Below are positions 18,701 to 30,800 of a stretch of DNA of 64,000 nt, piece after piece (position 1 is the first letter of the stretch; each line of letters begins with the position of its first letter). The stretch comes from Litoditis marina (lineage: Eukaryota > Nematoda > Chromadorea > Rhabditida > Rhabditidae), in the NCBI GenBank assembly GCA_964036275.1, contig OZ038435.1, forward strand, positions 34,652,228-34,716,227, read 5' to 3'. The notes beneath the pieces are model-generated. The model had not been told where the DNA came from and ran no database searches. It worked only from the letters and a program-made list of their open reading frames with translations. Made by a program: the position numbers and the translations under genes.

Positions 18701-21697
18701 TTCAGGTGTCCGGCCTCAGATTCACTGGCTCTGAATTTAGATACCGTAACGATAACATCGGCCACATGTATGCCGCTTTCGCTGTTGAGGTTTGCTTTTC
18801 TAGTTCAGTTGGTTATCTTGATATCTTTTAACAGAGCCAGATCTTGTAGGAATTGATCATCTCCTGTTCTCGTGCAATCGTCATCGAACGTTTGGCTTCC
18901 TCAGGTACAAAAGGGTTAAAATAGTTCTGTTTGTTGTCGAAGCTCTATTTTCGTTTCGTGATCATGTTTTTTTCTATTGTGGACATTCAAACGTATTTAT
19001 TTAGTTAGCCAGTTTCAAAGTATGGAAATAGTTGGCCAGTTCGATTAAAAGAGAGGAACGTTTTTGCAGTTTTGTGTAGTATGTGTTTATTTGCTGAAGG
19101 TGTCTGTGAGTATTAAATTATCCGTGTTTAGGGAGTTCCATATGGTCATCCCGATGCACTTGCTCTTCAAGTAGCTGATTCCTTCATCGGTCAGTTTTAT
19201 CATTATTCATTATACACACCTAGTCTTGTGGAGCTGAGCCATATTGCTGGATGTGTCCGAGAAACGATCTTCTTGCAAGCCACTCTTTAAATAATCCATA
19301 GAATCGTAATTGTAGCCGAAAACATGCTGCTTCACAGAGTTCTACTCAACTGGTATATCTGCACACTTTCTTTTCGTTTCGTCAAGTTGGTCTATTTTTT
19401 AAGTAAAGAAGGTCGTTTTTCTAGGTCAGTGGGATGTAACTCACGCTCTAACCCGCACTGCTCCTTCTCGCCTGGTCCAGAAGATTGGCCACCACCACGG
19501 ACTTCACCATCTCCAGCAGTTCAACATCAACTACAAGTATGTTTTAGAGGAAATAAACTGTCTAACTCGCGATTATTTGTTAACGTTTGTGTAATTATCA
19601 TATTGTATTGAGTAGTGTCATACGTGGGGCGATTTTGTTGTCTGTAAAATTTGATTTAAAATCAAGTGTTCAGTCTGAGTGACAAAACTATGAAAACGAG
19701 TAAGAAATCGAGTTTTCATCAGTAGCGTGCGGCTATTGTTGATTGTTGAATAAGGGGTAGTTCGCAACTTTCATTGAATAAAAACGTGTGATTTAATGAA
19801 TCATCCAGCAAAGTCGCCCTATGTTTGAGTGATGTTGATTTTTACTAAATGTTGACCTATCATGTACATGTCTATTGTCAGAGATACTGGTCTTTGGGGA
19901 GTCTACCTCGTTGCCGATGGTGCTGATTTGAGCGACACCACCGGAATCATGAAGAGTGTGCAGCACGAGTGGAAGGTACTTCTATCGTTTTATTTTGAAA
20001 TGGGTATTCTGAGTAGTTTAGTATCAATACCAAACAGTACATATATTTATATTTCATTTCTCTTGAATAAAGTTTTTGAGTTATTGACGCGTGATGGAGA
20101 ATAACAAGGTGTACATATATAACTCTATTATCATCTGCTTTATTTTTCAGCACCTGGCTTGTACCGCGACCGAGGAAGAAGTTACCATGGCTGCCAACAA
20201 GTTCAGAACCCAGTTCTATCAGGGAGTGGAAACCAACACCCAGAAGGCTGCCTTCAACGCTAAAGAGGTGGGTGCGAGAAACTGATGCTGAATTGCAAAT
20301 CGCTAATTGTCAAACTGGAGTTTTTGCTTTCAAGAGCGCCACACTTTTTACAGCACTTTTTATAGCACGGAATTCATGAATTAAATCTGTTTTGCGTTGG
20401 GTGACATTTAGTACGCTGTTCACTAGTGTTTTCAACTTTAACGCATGAACATGATTAGGCCAACTCGGGAAAATTGTACAATTGTCCCCCCCCCCCTCAC
20501 CTTATGCCCCCCCGTAGTACTATCACCCCCCTCCCAATACGATTTCCTATAGAGAGGGGGGTGATTGTGAATGGGGGGTGATTGTAAATGGGGGGTAATT
20601 GTACAATGTCGACGTTTAACAATCACCCCCCACAATACAAAATGGGGGGTAATAGTACAACCCCGGACCTGTTTAACAATCGCCCCCCACGCCCCACTCA
20701 ATCCAAACCTGCAGTAAAGAAGGACGTTGTACAATTACCCCCCTCGGGGTGGGGGGTGATTGTACTACGGGTCGGATTTCAATCTATTTCGGCTCAAGGG
20801 GGGACGATTGTACAATAAACCCGGCCAACTCTACAAAACCGGGTTTTTAGGTAACCTAACTCTTTTTTGGTGACCTCTTTTTCAGGTTACCTTAGTAGGT
20901 AACCTGGAAGTAACCTAAAAATAAAATCCAGTTACGGTTCAAACTAACGGTAAAAACCACATTTTGCGTTAGAAAAACAGGTAACCTGTTTTTCATTTCA
21001 GGTTACCTACTGAGGTAACCTGAAAAATGGGTTACCAAAAAAGGGTTAGGTTACCTAAAAACCCGGTTAGATATAGAATTCACCACATGATTAAGCTGCA
21101 AAACAGTTTCAACATTTTTCACAGAAGCAAGAAATCTCAAGTTTGTCTTATACGAAAGTGGTTGTTCATGGCCCAAACAGAGTAACGTCCGAGCTCCTAA
21201 AATGCAGTCGTAATCCGAAATATTGAAGTTGCTCTACACCGGAAACGTTCGTTCTCTGGCCGACGTCGAAGAACAAGTTTCCCGTATCGATCACAATGCC
21301 GTGAGGGAAGCCGTTTCCCGTCATGTTTATGACAGAGACTTCGCCGCCTCCGGACTCGGTACGTCATGTTTATTTCGGTTATGTATAGTATATATCTTTC
21401 ATCCCCTAAGGTTCTTTTCACGTTTGAACAAACAGAGTAGTGCCTAATTTCTATCGGCTGTTGAAACACCGGACATGGGATTTAGTTCGTTTCATTTCCC
21501 TCACAGTAAGGCATAATCATGCGTTTCTTAGTTCAAATGTTCCATCTTTCTCTCATTGATATTTCTGAGCCGGATTAGATGGTTTCAATGTGTGCTCGGT
21601 TTATTCTTGCTTTTCTACTCAAGTAATTTCAGGATGCACGGAGGCTTTCCCCAACTACGCTCAGACCCGTTATCGTATGTCTTGGTGGAGATTGTAA
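15707..21697 (+). CDS. ucr-1: Cytochrome b-c1 complex core subunit 1 (UQCRC1/UCR-1)
   Basis: Core protein of respiratory complex III in the mitochondrial inner membrane, an M16-family processing-peptidase relative. Fourteen exons: 15707-15760, 16171-16293, 16522-16608, 17074-17203, 17398-17549, 17896-17943, 18169-18333, 18706-18789, 19132-19189, 19425-19536, 19882-19975, 20151-20267, 21229-21358, 21633-21697. Total 1,419 nt, 472 aa. The N-terminus MALRLVVGSSLRPVLTGQ suits a mitochondrial presequence. The M16 zinc motif HxxEH is degenerate (H80-F-L-E-R84), as expected for the non-catalytic core subunit. Typical segments are LERLTHKGTGKR, NSFTTRDQTGVFVQAGSQDV, ISRQ-type helices and the C-terminal MSWWRL. 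Intron 12 carries two nested transposons and ends with an unusual TTGAAG acceptor; the upstream frame contains a stop, so this acceptor is required. AATAAA lies at 21831-21836. From memory the orthologue is F56D2.1. Confidence 0.95.
16650..16830. repeat. G/C-run repeat in ucr-1 intron 3
   Basis: CCGGGACTCCCC, CCGGGACCCCCC (running into a 13-C tract), CTGGGACCCC and CCGGGACCCACC occur within 180 bp. They are spaced copies of a CCGGGACCC motif. A similar motif (CGGGGACTGGG, CGGGGACCACG, then a G-run) appears at 63860-63915. Confidence 0.5.
18444..18662. mobile_element. Short TIR element in ucr-1 intron 7
   Basis: The left end ATTATACACCGTCAGGGCC is mirrored at the right end (reverse complement ATCATACACCGCCAAGGGTA). 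The direct repeat ATAGTCA flanks it at 37-43 and 63-69 of 18400/18600 (18437-18443 and 18663-18669), so a 7-8 bp target duplication is likely. The interior contains the related phrases GGGTCACGAAAAC, GGGGTCGCGATCT, GGGGTCGCGGCTC and GGGGTCACAACAC. It has no coding capacity. Confidence 0.55.
20458..21084. mobile_element. Mutator-like TIR element, TAACCGG family, copy 2
   Basis: Flanked by a perfect 9-bp direct repeat ACATGATTA (20449-20457 and 21085-21093). The left end is GGCCAACTCTACAAAACCGG once the nested element is removed; the right end complement is GGTGAATTCTATATCTAACC. The interior is a near-palindrome of GGTTACCT/AGGTAACC units. It sits in ucr-1 intron 12 and is interrupted by a G-rich element at 20467-20822. 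It carries no transposase. Confidence 0.85.
20467..20822. mobile_element. G-rich fold-back element nested in the TAACCGG element
   Basis: Flanked by a perfect 9-bp repeat GGCCAACTC (20458-20466 and 20823-20831), which is the first nine bases of the host element. Inverted ends are GGGAAAATTGTACAATTGTC and the complement GGGTTTATTGTACAATCGTC. The interior alternates GGGGGGTGATTGT / GGGGGGTAATTGTAC units on both strands, so it can form long hairpins and G-quadruplexes. It has no ORF. A looser relative may lie at 1985-2170. Confidence 0.85.
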
Positions 21698-23929
21698 AAG
21701 CTCATAGATTTCCGAAACTTGCTGGTGGGACTCGAACACTGTTTCGCGATATTCTGTGGTTATCGTAGATTTGGTTGTAGTAAATAGTTTTGTGAATTAC
21801 GATTTTCCTCTCTTGAATATAAATATTTCGAATAAAAATGTTTTCAACTGGTGTCTTGTGCGTGTAGTTCGCTTGGAAGTATTTGTGTCATGTATAAATA
21901 GTACAACTATTTTCCATACTGAGCATAAGGTGTGTATTGGATGGGATAGGTGATAATAAATCAATTTAAGAGTTGTCGAAGAGAAAGTTTGAATTTGATG
22001 AAAAAAGTGTACTCTTAGGAAATTGGAAATGACTATCATTCTGAATAAAATAGTCAGAGGCATTTTCATATCGATAGTCGATATCCATTAGTTGTGAAAT
22101 CTCTTTGTTTATCATCCAAGAGCTGCTGAACATAGTCAATATACTATGAGATGGGATCGATATAGCTGTTTACTTTTGTGTGCAGCGGCCTTGACCGTCC
22201 CCCCCCCCTATGACTCCTACCACCCGATTGCCTCTGACCTGACAGCCTAGATAGAATATCCAACCACCAGACTCTCTATTTCGCATATAACTTTCATGTA
22301 TTGGATTTTATAGGCGAAAATGAATTAGTTGGAAACGTAGTTAATAGAGAGAGAGAGAGAGAAAGAGTTGTAATTTAAAATTTAATGTAAAAGTTTATTT
22401 CAATTTTGTTTCGTTTACAAAATCGAAATTTCTCTCTGTTTGGGGGTATAGTTTTTGTGATAGAACTACTCGGATGTATCAATTTCATTCTTCCGTTTCA
22501 CTTGGTTATTCTTTTTCCTTTTCCTTTTTTTCCACTTACATCAATTAGGGCTACCATGTTGACTCCAACCTTTCGACCAATCTCTTGATTTTGAATTTTG
22601 ATTGAATTTACTGTATCCACAAACGGACCACAGTTCGCTGGTACGGTTCTCGTTTGAAGAAATGAACACACTTTGAAATAGTTTATTACCATGATTTTAT
22701 TTTTCGTCGGAAATACATAAATGTGCGAGGAGCTTGAGTGTAGTATTAACACTACGACAAATAGTTGATTCATTCTCTGCTGTTGAGGAATTGATCTGAG
22801 AACTATTTTTTATCGAAAAATATCACACTATTTAAACTATCTGTGGTTTATAATTTGTTACACATTTTGCAGTGTTTCATGTCATCAGTTGCAGTGGAGA
22901 TCTCTTATCTGACTGACCACATGTCTTGTTGTTGAGCTGACTCATTTCGAGAAGTCAAAAATAGTTTTAGCATTTCTGTTCATTCATCGTCTCGTTCTCT
23001 CTCTGATCTCCCCCTTCTATATCCCCCCTCTCTCTCTATCTCGTTCTCTCTCTCTATCTCGTTCTCTCTCTCTCTTTCTCTTTTTCTCTCTCTCTCTCTC
23101 TCTCTGTCTTTCCGCTGTTTCATTGCATACTCTGACTTCGTGATCAGTCCTCACTCGATGTATACTGTAATTATTCATACCGACTAAGTATAATTTACTT
23201 TTACATCCTCTTTTCAGCAAATACTTTCCTACAGTTCCTTTTTTTCTGGAAAAAGAGTTTTAATCGAATGTATCTTGCTACATCATACGTAAATAGCGTT
23301 TCAATTTGTCATGTGATATATTAGTGTAACACTATTGGCGACATCATAATTGATTACTCGTGAGTTATTGATCGTTTGTGGTATTCTCATTCTTCGCTCG
23401 TTCCCATTATCGAGTTTTCTCACTCTGAAATATTGGAACTGGAACTGATAGATCTGCTAGAATATTTGCGGTCAATTCTACAACTAACCGGAGTTTTAGG
23501 TAACCTAACCCTGTTTTGGTAACCCCTTTTCAGGTTACTTGAGTAAGTAACCTCTTAGTAACCTTAAATAAAAATCAATATTTGCAAAGTCATTCGAAAG
23601 CGCGCTTGCTGTCGAATTGAAAAACAAGCTAGAATGTAAATATTAACAATTATTATATTCAAATACCAGTTATATAATAAAAAATTTCAGAAAGCATTTC
23701 GGATGTTTTGTAGAAAAAAGGGGGTTGAGAATGAAACGCTATTTTTCAGTAGAAAAAAGTCTGAAATCCGCCTACAGCCTACTGTACAGTGTTAAATGTG
23801 CGTGGAACATACTATGCTAGTTTTCTAGAAGTCCTTTCAAATCTACCAGTTCCTTGTTCTGAGCATAAATGTTAATATTTTGTCGCGTTCATTCAATCTT
23901 TGTAATATAAACGCTGTTTCTTGTAGGTG
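21698..23929. other. Intergenic region between ucr-1 and ced-6
   Basis: Two same-strand genes are 2.2 kb apart, too far for a typical nematode operon. Contents are the ucr-1 polyadenylation signal (21831-21836), a short (GA)n run near 22348-22364, a long CTCT-rich tract at about 22990-23106, a truncated Mutator-like copy (23470-23576) and, just before the ced-6 ATG, an acceptor-like TTTCTTGTAG (23917-23926) that may be a trans-splice site. I see no gene. Confidence 0.5.
23470..23576. mobile_element. Truncated TAACCGG-family element, copy 3
   Basis: It starts GGTCAATTCTACAACTAACC, the family terminus, and is flanked by a perfect 9-bp repeat AATATTTGC (23461-23469 and 23577-23585). The right terminal repeat is missing and the copy ends in A/T-rich sequence, although the right-hand duplication remains. 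An internal or terminal deletion after insertion would explain this. Confidence 0.7.
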
Positions 23930-24820
23930 ATGACCTCCAAAGGAAAGGATTTGTATAAGACGTTTAAACGATCCATATCAAGTTCCATAACTACCGTTGG
24001 GGTGAGTTTTGTTCACGATTAAACAGGGCAGTGGGCAAATATTTTCTGCAAATTCCTTCCCGAACCAAAACCGAACCGATTCTTCCCGAACCAGTTGGTT
24101 CGGTAAGGAACCGAACCGTTTGCGTATTAAAACCGACATGAAACCGAACCAAACCCTAATAAACGTTGAGCAGTCGACCAATCTCACATTAATTACATGA
24201 ATTGGTTCGGTTTCAACTTTGTTGACCTAAATTTGGTTCAGTTCTAGAACGAACCAATACTTGTTCGGGAAGAATCGGTTTGGTTTTGGTTCGGGAAGAG
24301 TTGGTTCGGGAAGGAATTCACCAATATTTTTTTAAGAAATGACACGAACTTGCTTTTAGTTTTATTCACCGGGGTTTGTAGTTTGATCGTCACGGCTCTC
24401 AGACCACAAATATTCAACTCTTCCTGTATGGTCAATGTATACAGTATCAATGTGTATTTTACCGAACTATAAAGGCGCTTTACATATCCAACCAAAATGC
24501 AACCCGGCTGCATGTGTACAAAACTATTGGTTGCTTCTCAAATGCCACCAAATTTGTCTTTTTGATTATGTTAAGTGATCCCTACTATAAACTATTCTAA
24601 TTATATTATTCATTCGTATGCAAATAGTGGTATAAATCATCATAAAGTTTGTGTTCCAATAAATAGTCTAGTTAATTTCCAGGGACTCGGACACAGTTCT
24701 TCATCTTCTAGTGTTGGCGGCGTCAAATACGGCGGAGGTTCGGGAAAGACATGGATCCATCCACCAGGTTGGCTCTCTTTCTTACTATCAATGTTCCTCT
24801 TTATCTCACTTCTCTCCGTC

Positions 24821-24880
<60 letters not shown>

Positions 24881-27800
24881 AATAAACTTTTCTATGCTGA
24901 ATATCCATCAGCACATCAGGTCAATCTCATTAGCTACTCGCTAACGAAAAATTATTTTCGATAACATGAAATGTGTGATGTTTTGTTGATCTGTTTTATG
25001 ATTTGCTTTGATCAATGTGATATCACGAAAAATCTAACTATACATTTATCTCATATCGACCCATCTGTAACTAACCGGACATGGTTTACAGACAACTAGA
25101 TTTGTTTATTCATCTGTGTATAATTGTATATTCAGCTACAGTTCCCCAATAGTTTGGAGTAGTAATATGACTCCATCTCTGCAGATGTGCTCTTGAATGG
25201 TCGAGTGGAGTATTCGGTGAAGTTGCTCGGTTCAAGAGAGGTGGACAACCCGAAAGGGACCGACACAATACGCGACGCCATCACCGCTATTCGCTTCCAA
25301 TTGCAGGTATATAGTTCGGTTCACCCACTCATATTCCTCTACAGTAATGTGCTCAAACTTCAAGGTCACAGATTGGTATGTTGACGTTTTTAGATTTTCA
25401 AATGTTGGCAGTGTCTCCTGCACCTTTCACCATTTTGGCAGTGTCTCCTGCACCTTTCACCATTTTGGCAGTATCTCCTGTAGTAGTCTAGTGGTGCAAG
25501 TCATGTGAAACGTGAAAATAACCATAAGCAGTGGTGGCTTTTTCAGAAATTCTGCTGTGTTTGCTCTTTATTTTATTGAATTTGTCAACGTAGTTCTGTT
25601 GGCTTGCATTTAAGGGTTAAATGGTGGTATTCAGTTAAGGTATCATGTGGTTACATTCATTTTGTTTTGTATCGTATCTAATGTATAGTCACCGATCAGG
25701 CTGTCATCATTTGCTGAAGTTGTCAACTGACATCAGTAATAGTGACAGCGCGCAATACAGTTAGATTAGTACACTAGGCAAGTGTGGAGCATGATTTATT
25801 ACAATAAAATAATAACATTGTAGATCTATTCTGTCTGGCCACGATTCTTCTTATCTTCTTTTTTTATACATGGAATTCAGTGTAAAAATATTAGTTGTGG
25901 TTTGATCCCAAGAATTCAAGAAAAACTACGGGATCAAACTACAAACACAGCAGAGTAATTCAAGATACAAGATACACCGCGAGGGCTTGCTTTGTAACGA
26001 GCAAAACCTACATCAAACTGGGCAGTATTAGCAGCGTTTTTCAACCTAACTGAATAAGGAGGAAGTTCAAGCTATAAAATTTAACTGAGTGATGTCAAAA
26101 TAGTTGGATTCGACCAAGTTCGACAAAATCGGTTTGATTTCAGGTGAAACGTTCTGAAACGGGCCACTCTGGCGCGAAACTACAGAAGGTGGATATTCAG
26201 ATAAACGTGGAGGGGGTTACGGTAGTCGACTCGAAGACGAAGATGATTCTACACAGATATCCGTTGCAGCGGATCTCCTTCTGTGCCGACGATAAACAGG
26301 TGGAGTTAGAGATATTAATTCTGGGTGTTGATGTAGTCAATTGTTTTTATAGCCATTTTTTGAATATGTTCCAAGAAATTCAATACTTGGTATTATGAAT
26401 GGAGTTCCAAGTTTGAATCGGTATTTTTGTGTTGTGATGTAGCAAATTAAAACTGAACAGATGATTTGATGCGCGCATGGACTGAGTCTAGAATGTTTTC
26501 AGGAAGTTCTCGCATTTAGTCTATTGTCAGTGCAACTAAGTTTGAGATCTAGTTCAAGGTTCAAGTCGTAAATGGGGTCGAAACTATCATTCGAAAAGGT
26601 ATAAAGTTCGCTCTCCCAAACGCAAGCCTGTACGACATATGTTGTCCTGTTCCGCCATGTTTGTAGTTTGAACCCGTTGTTTTTCGGTCGATATGAACTG
26701 ATTCAAAAACAAAATACTATAGTATAATACAATAGTTTGTTATGTCTAGAATGTTTTCAGTAAGCGACTAAGTTCTCTTTTTTTATGTTCAAAGAAATTT
26801 GGTATTATTTAGTTTCTTGGAACATAAAAATGATGTGGTTTGGAACATAAAAATGCGAAATGGTTTGATTTGCTCACCCCCTAAACCCTAAAGTGAACTC
26901 ATTTCCAGGACAAACGCGTGTTTTCATTCATAGCGAAGGCGGAGAATGACTCGGTCCGTCACGATTGTTTCGTTTTTTTGAGCGACAAATTGGCCGAACA
27001 GATAACTCTGACCGTGGGAGAGGCGTTCGATCTGGCGTACAAGGTGGGCTACATTGTTGTGGTTTGGTCTCTCAAAGAACACGATTCCCAAAGAAAGTCC
27101 GAAAATAGACTGCTATCAAGGAGAAACATGTGGGTGGGCTGACTGTAGCCGAGTTTCAATTCAGTTTCCTGGTTCACACTGTGATCAAACTACAAAAACA
27201 GCAGAGTGGAACACATCAACTGTCAGTGCTCGTTTTCCTAGAGCGACCCTTTGGCGAGGCTGACCATAGCTGGGTTGTAGTTTGATCTGCTCACAAAGCA
27301 GTGTTCTCAACGTAGACTGAAAAACAGCAGAAAGTGAAAGGTACAGTACACTGTTGCTTTTCTGCACAAAGATTCTAGTTCCAATGGCAACCTAAGGGAG
27401 ATCGATTGTACATTGCATTTGTAAACTTGTTATGGGTTCGTCAATATTTATTCGGTGTGATTTTGTCTGTTTTGTATGATGGTATTTGCTTTTCAGCGCT
27501 ACATGGATAAGAATAAGACTTCGCTGGAAAACCAGAAGCAGCTTCTATTCCTTCGTAAACGAATAGCAGAGTTGGAAACAGAAAACCAAGTTAGTTTTTC
27601 TGCTGTAGTAAAATTTCTATATGGAACACATAGCGTTGGTATACCATGTATTATCAGAGTGCTGTTGCCTCTAGTAGTCACCTTATTCAAAGTTCTTTAG
27701 ATTTTTCGTTGATCTGCACTTTCCTTATTACCTCACGGTTTCCGTGCTATTTTGTATGGAATGTGTTTACTGACTTCGTGAATATGAACACTGGATTGGG

Positions 27801-30800
27801 AGTTCAGAGTTCACAGAACGAAGTTTGGATTGAAAAAGCACTGTTTTATGATAAATTTCGCAGAATAGGATCGAAAATTGAAAGATCTGACAATTACTTG
27901 TAGTGCGATTGGTCCGCCTATTTGTTTGTACAACCATCTATGTTCTTTCAAGGTATTGAGCGAGCGTCTGGCAGAATCTATAAGAGGAACCACGAAACCG
28001 GTGAGATTTCCCACATACATTTTTTTTATAAACGTAGTATTTTGAGCGAAAAAGCTCAATCGTTTTTAGATCATAAGAATACGGAACATCAGAATAGGGG
28101 CGATGAGGAAAAGTATGTTTGGTAATTCACGTGTTCCCCAGAGATTTCAGTACTCATCCATTAAAGAAACCCTTCCGCTGTAATTTGAGTTTCATGAAAA
28201 ATTTAAAAAGCTCAAAAACGTTTCTTAATGTCTTCCCATAGACAATGAAAAAACTTTCTGATTAACAATTTGTAAAATTTGCATAACATCAAGCAATTAA
28301 GAAGGGGACATGAACATTTTCCCTGTGACGCAACTTGACTTGTTTCATTTACGTCCAGATTTATTTATATTTTGTAGTTTTTAATTGGGTATTCGTATGT
28401 GATAGAGTGTTTTAAAAGCATTTTTGTACTTCTATAGGCTATTTTGAGCATACCTCGTACGCAATCCCCCTATCGGTGTCATTACTTAAGCCGCTTTTCT
28501 GAGAAAACGAAGCAAGATAGGGTTATAAAAGTATATATTTTTGATAATGGTCTTTCATTTGCCATAGGGTCCCAATGTTAACTCAGAAGTCAAAATTAGA
28601 GCGGGACGGATTCTTTAAGGACCATTTCTAATTCTAGTATACCCCAAGAATTTTTTTTCACGTTCCATTTTTTCTTTCTATACTGAATAAGTGCCACATT
28701 CTTTGAGTGTTAATAAATTCTATTTTGTTCAATCTATTCTATTCTATACATAACTGAGTTTAACACTGTATTTATTGCCAGGTGTGCTCCCAGCCTGCGC
28801 CGTCTCTGCTGGATACGCCGGCCCTTCCCTCCAGTCCCATGCCCTCTGCCCCGCCACCCGGAGTAGCACCCACACAACAGGTACATTAATCAAATTTATA
28901 AAAATACATATAATTTATATATTAAGTTATTACAGTACTAGTCTGTTACTGCAGACACAGTCACAAGCGGTGTATTGGGCATTAGTCTAGATGCCTTACG
29001 AGTTATAAAGACAAAGCAAAAAACAAATAGTCCAAATGTAGTCGTACATACTATTTGACGGGGACAATGATCAGAAACATTTGCGCCGGTTTTCTGGGAT
29101 TGGTCAGCTATGCGAAAGAGCATGGAAGTCAATGAGGCTACAGAGAGTCTCCCTCCCTGAAAGCGATACAATTTAATTCTGGGACACCACCGTAATCCCT
29201 AGCAAAAAGCAATTTTCGCACCATTCGACTGAAAGTATATTTAGAGATACAGATTCAACAACAACACAAACTCAACCATTTCCATTTGAATATTGTAAGT
29301 ATACTGTATGCGTGTATCAGTTTGTGAAATAGACTGTTCAATGCTTTCTATAACTTAATCCCAAGAATGATAATGATGAATTTCACTCATTTAGTGTACT
29401 ATGTCATGTCTTGTAACTTGTCTAGGACACCATTTATATCATTATTCTTAAAGAAGCACGATTATGTGGACCAATCTCGTGTCAACGGCCCTTTCAACTG
29501 CAATTGAAAAATGTATTGCAGTTCAAAGGACTGAAGCGTTGCGATAGGACCACATATTCGTCCTGCTTTAATGTAAAATGTCGAATTGCAGTCCCTGTAC
29601 TCGACGCCCCACCAACTGCCGCCGCAAGACCCTTTCGCAGATCTGGTCAGAGCTCCGTCCGAATTTCCCCCCTCTGTCAACACGAATCTGGCGCCAGTCG
29701 CAGCTCACAATGGTCAGAAGCTTTGCTTTGAATCGATGAGAATGAAATCGCTAACTTCAGATACTTACAGTGTGAAAAATAGTTGAGAGAAAGAAATATT
29801 TAAATGGTACGTTCTGCCTCTACAAAAGAAACACATCGCTCACACGAATTTTGTTTTAAAAAGAGACACAGTTAGCAAGTGTCAGAGCCAGTAATACGCC
29901 GAATTTTTTTTCGGATTCATTTGCAAAAATAATACAGTTATGGACGGAAAATGCAAGAATAAAGCGAAATACACTGGTGCTAACTGCTTTGTCGTTTACC
30001 TCTACCTCGAAATGAAAAAATAGCACGATGTGATCCACGTTTAAATGAACAACACATTCATGTGTGATTGTGCAGGCAGTGTGAGTTCGCAGTCGACTTC
30101 ACCCTCTGGTCCCGCGCCCTCCATCCCGCCGCCACCATGCCCGGGTGGCGCCGTCGGGGTTCTGGCACCACCGCCACCCGTGGCGCCCCGCAGGACTGTA
30201 CCGCCTAGGAACGGGCCCGAAGTACGTTGTAATTAGACTGGAAGTGAACGGAATCGTCACGTGAAACGTGCATCCTTTATCATTTCACTATTCTGAAATA
30301 AGATATGTTTTATCAAATGTTTAGTGGAATGAATCTCATTATATGAAACGATTTTCGCGACTGTCTGAGCTTATAAGTCTGTTTCAGGTGGGTCGAAAGT
30401 TGGAGAATTTGCAGTTGGATAAAATGGAAGACATATTCGACGATGATTTCAATCCTCGCGCAGTAGAGAAGAAGGACGAAAAGGCTGACGATTACGGTAA
30501 GGCTGATACTTATTTACGCTACTTGGAACGCGCTCTGTTAATACAAATTCGCGTTTGGTCAAAACTGTATTGCAACAAATCTAGAGATATAGTGTGCATC
30601 GAAGAGACGTCAGACAACGAGAGGGAAATTCAATACATACGTAATTTACTGTTTTGCAACGACGCTTGTTCTGTATACAGATTCGTGCCTACAAAATTTT
30701 TATTTAATTTGAGATACATCCTACTGCAAAGCGTAGAATCAATACTCATGATTTCATCAACGGCGAGGGGGTAATACCCTCTGTCACTAGACTAATATTC

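Noticed and set aside
20467..20822. CRISPR-like array from regularly spaced G-rich repeats
   Set aside because: The units are in both orientations and form one fold-back with terminal inverted repeats and a 9-bp target duplication, in a eukaryotic intron.
21698..23929. ucr-1 and ced-6 as an operon
   Set aside because: The spacing of 2.2 kb, the presence of a poly(A) signal and several repeats argue against it; typical spacing is near 100 bp.
24575..24964. 129-codon ORF with a long Leu-Ser run
   Set aside because: It overlaps ced-6 exon 2 and then reads into the (TC)n microsatellite. The exon ends at a GT donor before the repeat.
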